From the NCBI GenBank assembly GCA_033344915.1, contig JAWPML010000001.1, positions 472,369-536,368 of the forward strand: a stretch of 64,000 bases of DNA, written 5' to 3'. A program made the translations under genes and the position numbers. The notes beneath the pieces were generated by a model, which made no database searches, was not told the origin of the DNA, and saw nothing but the letters and a program-made list of their open reading frames with translations. The stretch's first letter is position 1; the number at the start of each line of letters is the position of its first letter. This document shows, piece after piece, positions 17,851 to 26,262 of the stretch. This DNA is from Acidimicrobiales bacterium (GTDB taxonomy: Bacteria; Actinomycetota; Acidimicrobiia; Acidimicrobiales; Aldehydirespiratoraceae).

Positions 17851-18507
17851 ATGGCACTACGTATCAACGACATCGCTCCTGACTTCAAAGCAACAACGAC
17901 GGAGGGCACCATCGAGTTCCACGATTGGATCGGCGATGGCTGGGCCCTGCTGTTCTCCCACCCGAAGGACTTCACGCCGGTGTGCACCACCGAGCTGGGC
18001 ACCGTCGCCGGCATGAAGGACGACTTCGCGGCTCGGAACTGCAAGCTCATCGGCATCAGCGTCGACGGGGTGGACGACCACGAGGGCTGGGCGGCCGACA
18101 TCCAGACGGCCACCGGCCACGCGCTCAACTACCCGCTGATCGGCGATCCGAACCTCGAGATCGTGAAGGCCTACGACATGCTTCCCGCGGATGCGGGCGA
18201 GACCTCCGAAGGTCGCAGCGCGGGCGACAACGCGACCGCCCGCACCGTGTTCATCATCGGTCCCGACAAGCGCATCAAGGCGCAGCTCACCTACCCGATG
18301 ACGACGGGCCGCAACTTCGACGAGATCCTCCGGATGCTCGATTCGATCCAACTGACGGCGCAGGAGCAGGTCGCCACGCCGGCGAACTGGAAGGACGGCG
18401 ACGACGTCATCGTCGTGCCCTCCGTCTCGGACGACGACGCCCGGGCCAAGCACGGCGAGTTCCGTGCCCCGGTGCCCTACCTGCGCTACGTCCCCGACCC
18501 CCGCTGA
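17851..18507 (+). CDS. 1-Cys peroxiredoxin (Prx6 subfamily)
   Basis: 218-aa thiol peroxidase that reduces hydrogen peroxide and organic hydroperoxides. The peroxidatic Cys lies in HPKDFTPVCTTELG, the Prx6/AhpC hallmark. The C-terminal extension (residues ~160-218, with PVPYLRYVPDPR) is that of the Prx6 subfamily, and no AhpC-type C-terminal resolving Cys is present. ATG 17851 chosen; the frame is open upstream but unstructured. It is divergent from the candidate seleno-thioredoxin lipoprotein with 139 bp between the starts. A shared oxidative-stress response is plausible, though one protein is cytoplasmic and the other is outside the membrane. Confidence 0.93.
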   Translation: MALRINDIAPDFKATTTEGTIEFHDWIGDGWALLFSHPKDFTPVCTTELGTVAGMKDDFAARNCKLIGISVDGVDDHEGWAADIQTATGHALNYPLIGDPNLEIVKAYDMLPADAGETSEGRSAGDNATARTVFIIGPDKRIKAQLTYPMTTGRNFDEILRMLDSIQLTAQEQVATPANWKDGDDVIVVPSVSDDDARAKHGEFRAPVPYLRYVPDPR

Positions 18508-18517
18508 GTCCCGGCCG

Positions 18518-18548
18518 AGGTGAAGCGGGGTCAGACCCCGCTTCACCT
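18518..18548. repeat. 31-bp perfect palindrome with GGGGTCAGACCCC core
   Basis: Arms 18518-18532 and 18534-18548 (15 bp, AGGTGAAGCGGGGTC and its complement) flank a single central A. It starts 11 bp after the peroxiredoxin stop and could act as a terminator, yet with a one-base centre it folds as a cruciform-type element rather than a classic hairpin. From memory, similar GGGGTC-GACCCC palindromes recur as REP-like repeats in other bacteria. Confidence 0.75.
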
Positions 18549-18574
18549 GGCACCGCGGCGTCACACGGTGGCGC

Positions 18575-18580
18575 TACGGT
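18575..18580 (+). promoter_or_regulatory. putative -10 box TACGGT for parE
   Basis: TACGGT, 6 nt before GTG 18587. The hexamer is identical to that before parC. Probable leaderless promoter. Confidence 0.45.
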
Positions 18581-18586
18581 CGCTCC

Positions 18587-20647
18587 GTGGCCACCAAGAA
18601 GACCAGCGCCAAGTCCAGCGGCTACGACGCCGACGCGATCCAGACCCTCGAGGGTCTCGAAGCCGTGCGCAAACGGCCGGGCATGTACATCGGGGGCACC
18701 GGGTCCGAGGGCCTGATGCATCTCGTGTGGGAGCTGATCGACAACGCGGTCGACGAGGCCGCCGCCGGGTTCGCCGACAAGGTCGACGTCACCCTCCACC
18801 GCGACAAGTCGATCGAGGTGGCCGACAACGGCCGCGGCATCCCGATCGACAAGCACCAGAAACGCAAGGTCAGCGCCCTCGAGGTGGTGTTCACCGAGCT
18901 CCACGCCGGCGGCAAGTTCGGAGGCGGTGCCTACTCGTCCTCGGGCGGACTCCACGGCGTGGGCGCGTCGGTCGTGAACGCGCTCGCGTCGAAGCTCGTC
19001 GCCGAGGTCGACCGCGACGGCGCCACCCACCTGTTGGCGTTCAACGAGCGGGTCGCCGGCCAGTTCACGGGGACGACGTTCAAGGCAGGCCACACCCTCG
19101 CCAAGATCAAGAAGATCTCGAAGAACAAGACCGGCACCCGGGTGCGGTTCTGGCCGGACTTCGACATCTTCGATCCGGAGGCCACGATCGACGTCGAGGA
19201 GATCTGCCGCCGCGCCACCCAGGCCTGCTTCCTCGTGCCGGGGATGAAGGTCAGCGTCACCGACAAGCGCACCGGGGGACGCACGGAGCCGTTCACGTTC
19301 GTGTCGCGCGGCGGACTGGCCGACCTCGTCGACCATCTGGCGATCGGTGAGAACGTCAGCCAGGTCATCACCTGCAACGGCATCGACACGTTCACCGAGA
19401 AGGTGCCGGTGAACGGCAAGATGACCGATGTCGAGCGGGAGTGCACCGTCGACGTCGCCATGCGGTGGGTGAAGGGCTACGACACGGACGTCGTCACCTT
19501 CGTCAACACGATCCCCACCAGCCAGGGCGGCACCCATCGCGCCGGCTTCGACAAGGCGCTCACCCGTGTGATCAACAATGTCGTCCTGAAGGACAACCGC
19601 AAGCTGGCCAAGCTGGCGAAGCAGGACAAGCACAAGGCGACCAAGGACGACGTGCAGGAGGGCCTGGTCGCCGCGATCAAGGTCACCTTCCCGGAGCCCC
19701 AGTTCCGCGGTCAGACCAAACAGGAGCTCGGCACCCCGGCGATCGAAGGCATCGTGTCGCGCCTCGTCTACGAGCAGCTCAAGGAGTGGTTCGAGCCCGG
19801 CGGCGGGCCCCGGAGCCATGTGAAGGCGATCGCCGACAAGCTGGCGGCCGCGATCCAGAACCGCGTCGACTCCAAGACCCTCCTGGAGAACAAGCGCAAG
19901 GCCGCCTCCCTCGGCTCCACCGGCATGCCGGAGAAGCTGGCGGACTGTCGGGTCCACGGGCCCGATGCCGAGCTGATCCTGGTCGAGGGCGATTCGGCGG
20001 CCGGACCGGCCAAACGGGGTCGGGACTCCGAGACGATGGCGATCCTCCCGCTGCGCGGCAAGGTCGTGAACGCGGCCAAGGCGAGCCAGAAGCAGGTGCT
20101 CGACAACGCCGAGGCCCAGGCCCTGTTCACGGCGATGGGCGCCGGCGCGGGCACGGAGTTCAACCTGGACGACGCCCGCTACGGGCGGATCGTGATCCTG
20201 TGCGACGCGGATGTCGACGGGAGCCACATCCGCTGTCTCCTGCTCACCCTGATCCACCAGTACATGCTGCCGATGCTCGAGGCCGGCAACGTCTTCGCCG
20301 CCCAGCCGCCCCTGTTCACCACGAAGGTCGGCGACGAGACCTACCGCGTCTACTCCGACGAGGAGAAGGAGGCGGTCACCGACGAGCTCTGCAAGGGGAA
20401 GCGCAAGCGCGAGAACGTGAAGTGGCAACGCTTCAAGGGGCTCGGTGAGATGAACGTGGACGAGCTGCGCCACTGCGCCCTCGACCCGCAGACCCGTACG
20501 CTGCGGCGGCTCACGATGGACGACGCCGAGGAGGCGAAGGACGCGGCGCGGATGGTCGATGTGCTGATGGGCAACGACGTCAGCGTGCGCCGCGACTTCC
20601 TGGTGAAGAACTCCGCCCTCGTCGACTCCTCGATGCTGGACATCTGA
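18587..20647 (+). CDS. parE: type IIA DNA topoisomerase subunit B (ParE/GyrB-like)
   Basis: 686-aa ATPase subunit partnering the ParC-like subunit at 2.6 kb. N-terminal GHKL ATPase domain: ELIDNAVDEA, VADNGRGIPID and SSSGGLHGVGASVVNAL. A transducer domain follows, then the Toprim domain with EGDSAAGPAKRGRD and DADVDGSHIRCLLL. No proteobacterial GyrB insertion is present. The sequence around GGKFGGGAYSSSGG resembles what I recall of the second, topo IV-like B subunit of Streptomyces. The two subunit genes lie about 13.6 kb apart, which is unusual for parC/parE pairs but, as I recall, occurs in some actinobacteria. GTG start. Confidence 0.9.
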   Translation: MATKKTSAKSSGYDADAIQTLEGLEAVRKRPGMYIGGTGSEGLMHLVWELIDNAVDEAAAGFADKVDVTLHRDKSIEVADNGRGIPIDKHQKRKVSALEVVFTELHAGGKFGGGAYSSSGGLHGVGASVVNALASKLVAEVDRDGATHLLAFNERVAGQFTGTTFKAGHTLAKIKKISKNKTGTRVRFWPDFDIFDPEATIDVEEICRRATQACFLVPGMKVSVTDKRTGGRTEPFTFVSRGGLADLVDHLAIGENVSQVITCNGIDTFTEKVPVNGKMTDVERECTVDVAMRWVKGYDTDVVTFVNTIPTSQGGTHRAGFDKALTRVINNVVLKDNRKLAKLAKQDKHKATKDDVQEGLVAAIKVTFPEPQFRGQTKQELGTPAIEGIVSRLVYEQLKEWFEPGGGPRSHVKAIADKLAAAIQNRVDSKTLLENKRKAASLGSTGMPEKLADCRVHGPDAELILVEGDSAAGPAKRGRDSETMAILPLRGKVVNAAKASQKQVLDNAEAQALFTAMGAGAGTEFNLDDARYGRIVILCDADVDGSHIRCLLLTLIHQYMLPMLEAGNVFAAQPPLFTTKVGDETYRVYSDEEKEAVTDELCKGKRKRENVKWQRFKGLGEMNVDELRHCALDPQTRTLRRLTMDDAEEAKDAARMVDVLMGNDVSVRRDFLVKNSALVDSSMLDI

Positions 20648-20654
20648 GGTCTGG

Positions 20655-22049
20655 TCACTCCTGTGGCGCCGCCCGATCGGGTCGGAGCCGGGTGATCAGA
20701 TTGGCGACGCCCTGTTTGACGCGAGCGCTCGCCGAACGGTCCCCGGGCCGAAAGCCCAGCTGTTCCACCAGCGCCGCGGTGTCGAACAGCTCCTCGACGT
20801 CGACGATGAACCCGTCGTCGAGCCGCAGGAACGCCACCGAGGTGAGGTCCAGCTCACGGCCGTTCGGCTCGACGCCGCGCCAGGCGGTGCCGGTGAACGT
20901 GCCGACGAGGCGGTGCCGGACGGTCGCGGTGTCCCCGGTCGCCGTGATGTCCTCGACGACGACGGACAGATCCGGGAAGGCGGCGAGCAGGTCGTCGAGG
21001 TGCCGGCGGAGTTCGTCCGGCACCGCGAGGCGCCCGAAGAGCGGGTGGTGATGGACGCCGCGACGGTGCCAGCCGGCGAGGATCGCCTCGACATCGTGCT
21101 CGCCGAGGGCCGTGATCCAACGATCGGCCGCGGCGTGGGCATCGCCCGCGGCGGCCTCCGGCAGCTCGAGGCCGGTTCGGGCCCGCCACTCGCGGTCGGC
21201 CAGCTCCGCGTCGAGTTCGGCGCCGACGATCACCGACAGGGCGGACAACTGGAACCACACGAGCAGCACGATGATCGTGGCGAGCGGTCCGTAGGTCTCG
21301 CCGTAGCTCCCGAGGTTGGCGGTGTAATAGCTGAACAGGGCGGAGAGCGAGACGAACAGCCCCGTTGCCAACAGGCCACCGGCCGTGAAGAGCCGGGGGG
21401 ACAGGGGGCGATCGTTGCCGCCGTGGTCCGGGCCGAGGCGGTAGAGCAGCGACAGGGTCGCGGCCATCACGAGGGCGAGGATCGGATAGCGGCCGATGTT
21501 CAACGCCCAGCGCAGCCCGTCGCCGGCATCTCGCAGGACGGTCGGTAGCGCGGCCATGAGGAACACGACGACGCCGAGCACGGCGATCGCCCCGATCGTG
21601 AGCAGCAGGGAGACGCCCCGGAGGGTCCACGGCTTGCGGGTCTCTTCGATCTCGTAGGCGACGTTCAGCGCCTTGACGAGGTTGGCGGTCGCCCCCGACG
21701 CGCTGAACAGGGCGAACAGGAGACCGATGCCGACGCTCGCGCCGAGCGCGCCCGAGCTTCCGGCGGCGATCTCGCTCATCTGGTCGACGAGGAACGTGCG
21801 GGTGGTCTCCGGCGCACCGGAGAGCGATTCGGAGATCTGGCGGGTGACCTCGTCCGGATCGGCGACGAGTCCGTAGACACCGATCAGGGCGGTGAGGGCG
21901 GGAATCAGGGCCAGGAAGGCGAAGAAGGCGACCGCGGCGGCGAAGATCGGCGCATGGTGGTCGCTGATGCGCTGCTTCAGGGCGAGCGCGACCGACGTGA
22001 TGGTCGCGAACGTCGATGACGTGGGGGAGGAATCGGGGGTGGGGGACAT
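20655..22049 (-). CDS. YihY/BrkB-type membrane protein fused to a SnoaL-like domain
   Basis: 464 aa. Residues ~20-290 form a BrkB/YihY-family membrane domain with about six helices (AAAVAFFAFLALIPALTALIG at the start, LVWFQLSALSVIVGAELDAE at the end). Residues ~307-435 form an NTF2-fold domain of SnoaL/polyketide-cyclase type: DRWITALGEHDVEAILAGW, then HRLVGTFTGTAWRGVEPNGR and DGFIVDVEELFDTAALVEQLG. The join is inside one continuous frame with no sign of frameshift. BrkB proteins are often annotated as ribonuclease BN in error; their function is unclear. ATG 22049 chosen because the upstream extension has no domain-like content. Convergent with parE. Confidence 0.85.
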   Translation of the reverse strand: MSPTPDSSPTSSTFATITSVALALKQRISDHHAPIFAAAVAFFAFLALIPALTALIGVYGLVADPDEVTRQISESLSGAPETTRTFLVDQMSEIAAGSSGALGASVGIGLLFALFSASGATANLVKALNVAYEIEETRKPWTLRGVSLLLTIGAIAVLGVVVFLMAALPTVLRDAGDGLRWALNIGRYPILALVMAATLSLLYRLGPDHGGNDRPLSPRLFTAGGLLATGLFVSLSALFSYYTANLGSYGETYGPLATIIVLLVWFQLSALSVIVGAELDAELADREWRARTGLELPEAAAGDAHAAADRWITALGEHDVEAILAGWHRRGVHHHPLFGRLAVPDELRRHLDDLLAAFPDLSVVVEDITATGDTATVRHRLVGTFTGTAWRGVEPNGRELDLTSVAFLRLDDGFIVDVEELFDTAALVEQLGFRPGDRSASARVKQGVANLITRLRPDRAAPQE

Positions 22050-22104
22050 GGGGTCGCGTGAGCGTACGCGGCGAGTGTCATACCCGCCTGGTAGAACTAC
22101 AAAC

Positions 22105-23013
22105 ATGGAACTTGACCCCGATGCCATCGGCCTGGCGGATCCCGTCGATCCGGCATCGCTCGATCTCGAGGGCGAGATCCGCGAGGTCGGCGTGCCCACA
22201 CCGCCGCCCCGCCTCTCGCCGTCCGGCGCGAGCACCTTCGAGCAGTGCCCTCGGCGCTGGCGGCACCGCTATGTCGATCGGCTCCCCGACCCTCCGGGGG
22301 AAGCCGCCCTGGCCGGCAGCTTCGCCCATCGGGTGCTGGAGCTCCTGATGCAGCGCGCCCCCGAGGAGCGGACCCCCGACGAGGCGAAGACGATCGCCCG
22401 CCAGGAATGGCCCGAGACCGAAGCTCAGCCCGACTACGCGGCGCTCGACTACGACGACGAGAAGGGCCGCCACTTCCGCTGGAAGGCGTGGCAGGCGATC
22501 GAGGGCCTGTGGAAGCTGGAGGATCCGGCGACGGTCGACGTGGCCGCGACCGAGCAGGACATCGAGGCGGTGATCGGTGGCGTCCCGTTCCGCGGCATCG
22601 TCGACCGGCTCGAACGCGAAGGCGACGGCCTGGTCGTCACCGACTACAAGTCTGGCAAGGCGCCCTCACCGCGTTATCGACGCGGCCGGCTCGATCAGGT
22701 GCTGCTCTACGCGGCGGCCGTCGAGGCCGACACCGGCGAGATGCCGGTGCGGGCCCGCCTGCTCTACCTCGGCCAGCGTCCCGTGGGCATCGATGTCACC
22801 CGCAAGGAGCTGGACGACGTCACCGAGAAGCTCGCGGCCACCTGGGCGGGCATCAACACCGCCTGTGAGACCGATGAGTTCGAACCCCGCACGGGGCCAC
22901 TGTGCGGCTGGTGTCCCTACATCGACCGGTGCCCCGAGGGCGCCAAAGAGGCCGAGAAGCGCGACCGCCGCCGCGCCGCCCAGGACGCGGCGATGCTCGA
23001 AGCGGCAGGCTGA
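22105..23013 (+). CDS. PD-(D/E)XK nuclease with 4 Fe-S-type cysteines (RecB/Cas4-like)
   Basis: 302-aa single-domain nuclease of the RecB-like superfamily. Catalytic-core features: GIVDRLER (acidic residue of motif II), VVTDYKSGK (D-x-K motif III) and QVLLYAAAVE (motif QxxxY). One Cys at the N-terminus (CPRRWRHRY) and three near the C-terminus (CGWCPYIDRC) match the arrangement that holds a 4Fe-4S cluster in Cas4, AddB and actinobacterial relatives. No CRISPR array or cas gene is nearby, so a stand-alone DNA repair role is more likely. ATG 22105 follows a TAGAACT sequence that could be its -10 box. Confidence 0.88.
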   Translation: MELDPDAIGLADPVDPASLDLEGEIREVGVPTPPPRLSPSGASTFEQCPRRWRHRYVDRLPDPPGEAALAGSFAHRVLELLMQRAPEERTPDEAKTIARQEWPETEAQPDYAALDYDDEKGRHFRWKAWQAIEGLWKLEDPATVDVAATEQDIEAVIGGVPFRGIVDRLEREGDGLVVTDYKSGKAPSPRYRRGRLDQVLLYAAAVEADTGEMPVRARLLYLGQRPVGIDVTRKELDDVTEKLAATWAGINTACETDEFEPRTGPLCGWCPYIDRCPEGAKEAEKRDRRRAAQDAAMLEAAG

Positions 23014-23035
23014 TCGAGGCCGCCGGGGCGGGCCG

Positions 23036-23338
23036 TCAGAACTCGTCGACGGCGGTGTCCGGTGCGTCAGAACGGCGATGACGACGCCACAGGTGACGCA
23101 GCGTCAGCAGGGCGATCAGGCCGCCGATGGCACCGGCCACACCGGTGCTGATGAGGAGCTTGTCCGAGGGCGGGTCGGCCGGTTCGGGCGTGACCGCGAC
23201 ACTCGGCGGTGGATCGTCGGCGACCTCGGGCTCGGGACGCCCGACCGAGCGGGCCGAGCCGAGGATCGCGTCGACCGGGGCCGGATCCTCCACGGCCGGG
23301 CGGGGGCGGCGCCGGTTCGCCTGCGGGTCATACGCCAT
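23036..23338 (-). CDS. small single-span membrane protein, 100 aa
   Basis: Starts at ATG 23338, overlapping the 3' end of parA by 11 bp, so it is probably translated with it. The first ~65 residues are hydrophilic, Arg- then Pro/Asp-rich and likely disordered; one hydrophobic helix follows (LLISTGVAGAIGGLIALLTL), then a basic RHLWRRHRR segment and a short acidic tail. No family recognised. The coupling to a ParA-type ATPase could mean a membrane partner, but this is only context. Confidence 0.6.
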   Translation of the reverse strand: MAYDPQANRRRPRPAVEDPAPVDAILGSARSVGRPEPEVADDPPPSVAVTPEPADPPSDKLLISTGVAGAIGGLIALLTLRHLWRRHRRSDAPDTAVDEF

Positions 23339-24197
23339 GGACGGCCTCCACGGCGTCGTCATCGCTGACCGGCACGGTCGGCGTCACGGCGGTGACCGGC
23401 TCGGCGTCCAGCTCGATGACCGGGGCGAGGGACGGGAGCACGAGATCGAAGAGGTGGTCGAATTCGGCTGCCGCCTCCTGCGCTCCGGGCCGGGTGCCCA
23501 GCGCGTGGATCGGCAACGAACCGGCCGACGCCTCGGGGACCGCGGCGCGCTGGTGGATGGGCGGGAGCACGATGTCGCCATGGTCGGCGCGGAGCTGCTC
23601 GTCCCAGTAGCGGGCGTCGCGGGTGCGACCGAGGCGGTTCACCGCGACGCCGGCGACGGTCAGCGGCGAAGTGCGACGGCTGGCGATTCGCTGCACGGTG
23701 CGGAGGATCTGGCCGACGCCGTCGGATGCCCAGGCGCCCGGCTCGGTCACGATCAGCGCCCGGTCGGCGGCGAAGAGCCCGTTCACCGTGAGCAGGCCGA
23801 GCGACGGAGGACAGTCGATGATCACGAGCTCGTGGTCGACCCCCTCGAGGGCGACGGCGAGTCGGTCGTTGGCCCCGATGGGGTCGGTGAGAAGCTGCGG
23901 CTCCCGGGCCGCGAGCGCGGCTGTGGCGGGGACGACGGAGGGCGGACGGCCTCCGTCCTCGGGCCATCCGGAGGCCACGCGCAGGCCCGCGATGGCACCC
24001 GGCCGTTCCTCGGCCAGCGCCTGATCGACACTGAACGGCGGATCCCAGACGCCGAGCCCGGTCGACGCATTGCCCTGCGGGTCGAGATCGATCACGAGTG
24101 CGTCGAGACCGCGCGACCAGGCGGTTGCCGCGAGGCCCAGGGCAACGGTGGTCTTGCCGACGCCACCCTTCTGATTGACGACCGCGAGAACTGGCAC
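23328..24197 (-). CDS. ParA/Soj-family ATPase
   Basis: 289-aa deviant Walker ATPase. The P-loop is KGGVGKTTVALGLA directly at the N-terminus (MPVLAVVNQKGGVGKTT), followed by DLDPQGNASTGLG and VIIDCPPSLGLLTVN. Such proteins position chromosomes, plasmids or protein complexes, usually with a ParB or other partner. No ParB or parS-like cluster lies next to it, so it is probably one of the orphan ParAs. GTG 24197 is preferred because it starts right at the first beta strand; upstream codons are Arg-rich and non-conserved in appearance. Confidence 0.9.
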   Translation of the reverse strand: MPVLAVVNQKGGVGKTTVALGLAATAWSRGLDALVIDLDPQGNASTGLGVWDPPFSVDQALAEERPGAIAGLRVASGWPEDGGRPPSVVPATAALAAREPQLLTDPIGANDRLAVALEGVDHELVIIDCPPSLGLLTVNGLFAADRALIVTEPGAWASDGVGQILRTVQRIASRRTSPLTVAGVAVNRLGRTRDARYWDEQLRADHGDIVLPPIHQRAAVPEASAGSLPIHALGTRPGAQEAAAEFDHLFDLVLPSLAPVIELDAEPVTAVTPTVPVSDDDAVEAVHGV

Positions 24198-24357
24198 GCC
24201 GACAACGTAGCGAACAGGCGGCCATCCCGGCCATGCGACCGCGGATGCGACACGGTTTCGACGCGCCGGGGCCCGCCGGAGGACGCGTCGCGGCGTGCGA
24301 TGTGGTGCACTCGTCGCGTGACCCTGCTTCGCCAGCCCTCGACCTGATCGCGCCACC

Positions 24358-25836
24358 GTGAACAATCGCGTACTCGCCGGGCTGATCCTGGCCATGGCGC
24401 TTCCGGCACTGGACCTGATGGCGCTCGGCGCGGCGGCGCCCGAGGTGGCCGGTGACCTCGGACAGCTCGACCAGGTCGCCTGGCTCTTCGTCGGCTACCA
24501 GCTCGCGCTGGTCGTCACCGTGCCCCTCTACGGCAAGCTCGGAGATCTGCGCGGTCGCCGCGTCGTCTTCCTGTTCTCGGTCTCGGTCTTCACGGCGTCG
24601 TCGCTGGTGGCCGGCCTGGCGTGGTCGTTCCCGGTGCTCGTCGTCGCCCGCATCGCACAAGGGGTGGGGGGTGGCGGGATCATCAGCCAGACCCACGCCG
24701 TCATCGCCGACCTCGTCCCGCCCCGCGAGCGGGGCCGCTACTCGTGGGTGACGCCGACCGTCTGGACGATCGCCTCGTTCCTCGGCCCGGTCTTCGGTGG
24801 TGCCCTCGCCGAGCATGTCGACTGGCGGTGGATCTTCCTGCTGAACCTGCCGTTCGGCGCCCTGTCGATCTGGTTCGTGCGCGGCGCGTTCCCCGCCCGC
24901 GTCAACCGGGAGCGACGTTCGTTCGACGTTGCGGGCGCCGTGATGCTCGTCGTCAGCTATGGCGGGCTCGTCTTCGCCCTGTCGGTCGGTGGCGACCTGT
25001 TCGCCTGGTCGCATCCGGCGATCGTGGCCACCGCGCTCGTTGGTCTCGTCGCGCTGGTCGCGTTCGTCCTGCAGCAGTTCCGCTCGGCCGACCCGGTCAT
25101 GCCGCTGCGTCTCGTTCGCGTACCGGTCGTCCGGGCCACCGCCGCGACGACGTTCCTGATCGGGCTCGTCAGCTTCTTCGCTCTCGCGTTCCTCCCGCTG
25201 ATGCTCCAGGTGGTGAACGGCGTCGGCGCGACCGAAGCGGGCCTGGCGATCCTCCCGACGACGGCGGGGATCGCCGTCTCCAGCACGATCACGGGCCGCA
25301 TCGTCGTACGGACCGGGTTGTATCGCCCGTGGCCGATCCTCGGCTCGGCCGCCTTCGCGAGTGGGTACTGGGTGCTCTCGTCGATCGGCTCGAGCCCGAC
25401 CATGTGGGTCGTGTGGTGCGGCACCGGCCTCCTGGGCATCGGCATGGGTATGGGATCACCCGTGTTCATGTTGGCGATGCAGAACGCCGTGCCGCACCGC
25501 GATGTCGGCGTCGTGTCCGCAATGGCGATGTTCGCCAGGAACACGGGTCAGGTCTTCGGGATCGCCGCGGCGGGCACGTTCTTCGTCTCGCGGCTCGGTC
25601 ACCATCTCGATCGGCTGGTCACGCCGGCCCAGCTCGGCGGGGTCGGCGTCGACGAGGTGCGCGGCGACGTGGACGTGATCCGCGAGCTCCCGGCGGCGGT
25701 CGAGCCGCTCGTCGCCGATGCGTATCGACTGGCCGTCACGGACGTCTTCACCGTCGGCATCTGGGGCGGCGTGCTGGCGCTGTTGGCGGCGCTGGCGATC
25801 CCACAGTTGCCCCTGCGCGAGACGATCGACGACTGA
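24358..25836 (+). CDS. MFS transporter, DHA2 (EmrB/QacA-like) drug exporter
   Basis: 492-aa major facilitator with about 14 helices, the layout of the DHA2 proton-driven multidrug family. Visible features are the motif A loop LYGKLGDLRGRRVVF between helices 2 and 3, motif C-like GPVFGGALAEHVDWRWIFLLN, and a second-half GIGMGMGSP. GTG 24358 directly starts the first helix (MNNRVLAGLILAMALPALD). It is divergent from parA. Substrate unknown; no regulator gene of TetR or MarR type is adjacent. Confidence 0.88.
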   Translation: MNNRVLAGLILAMALPALDLMALGAAAPEVAGDLGQLDQVAWLFVGYQLALVVTVPLYGKLGDLRGRRVVFLFSVSVFTASSLVAGLAWSFPVLVVARIAQGVGGGGIISQTHAVIADLVPPRERGRYSWVTPTVWTIASFLGPVFGGALAEHVDWRWIFLLNLPFGALSIWFVRGAFPARVNRERRSFDVAGAVMLVVSYGGLVFALSVGGDLFAWSHPAIVATALVGLVALVAFVLQQFRSADPVMPLRLVRVPVVRATAATTFLIGLVSFFALAFLPLMLQVVNGVGATEAGLAILPTTAGIAVSSTITGRIVVRTGLYRPWPILGSAAFASGYWVLSSIGSSPTMWVVWCGTGLLGIGMGMGSPVFMLAMQNAVPHRDVGVVSAMAMFARNTGQVFGIAAAGTFFVSRLGHHLDRLVTPAQLGGVGVDEVRGDVDVIRELPAAVEPLVADAYRLAVTDVFTVGIWGGVLALLAALAIPQLPLRETIDD

Positions 25837-25858
25837 CCGCCGCTCGGTGAAGTGACGG

Positions 25859-26167
25859 TCAGGCGGCGAGTGATCGGGTGGCGACCCGCACGATGTCGTC
25901 GAGCGCGTCGACGAGTTCGGGATGGTCCGCGAACAGGGAGTCCACACCGATGCCGCTCCAGGGCACACAGAGTTCCTCCGGCGGCAACCCGGCGCGGACC
26001 CAGGCCGTGGCCAGGCGACGGATCGCACTGTCCACCCGCGGATCGGCGGCGGTCACCGACCGGCTGGCCATCTGTTCGAGGTCCCAGTCGGCGTCGTCCA
26101 CGAGGGGGCTGCGCACGAGGTTCAGGCGATAGCGCAGGGCCTCGGCTGCGATCCTCGTGTGGTTCAC
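25859..26167 (-). CDS. hypothetical protein, 102 aa
   Basis: Small soluble helical protein starting at GTG 26167, where GGGGAGG lies about 9 nt upstream. It has a mixed Arg/Asp character with WSGIGVDSLFADHPELVDALDD near the C-terminus. No family recognised. It is convergent with the MFS gene and follows the ferrochelatase gene on the opposite side with a 95-bp gap. Confidence 0.6.
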   Translation of the reverse strand: MNHTRIAAEALRYRLNLVRSPLVDDADWDLEQMASRSVTAADPRVDSAIRRLATAWVRAGLPPEELCVPWSGIGVDSLFADHPELVDALDDIVRVATRSLAA

Positions 26168-26262
26168 CGTGGGTGCCCTCCCCGCGTCCCCTGTGGATAA
26201 CTCGAGCACAAATGTAGAAAGCGGCGCGCGCCCAGCGGTGGATCCCCCCGCGGAGCGCGCGA

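Noticed and set aside
20655-22049. Ribonuclease BN annotation for the BrkB protein
   Set aside because: This name for YihY/BrkB proteins is a known historical misannotation; no nuclease motif is present.
22105-23013. Cas4 of a CRISPR system
   Set aside because: Fe-S cysteines and nuclease motifs fit Cas4-like proteins, but there is no array or other cas gene; stand-alone nuclease is more likely.
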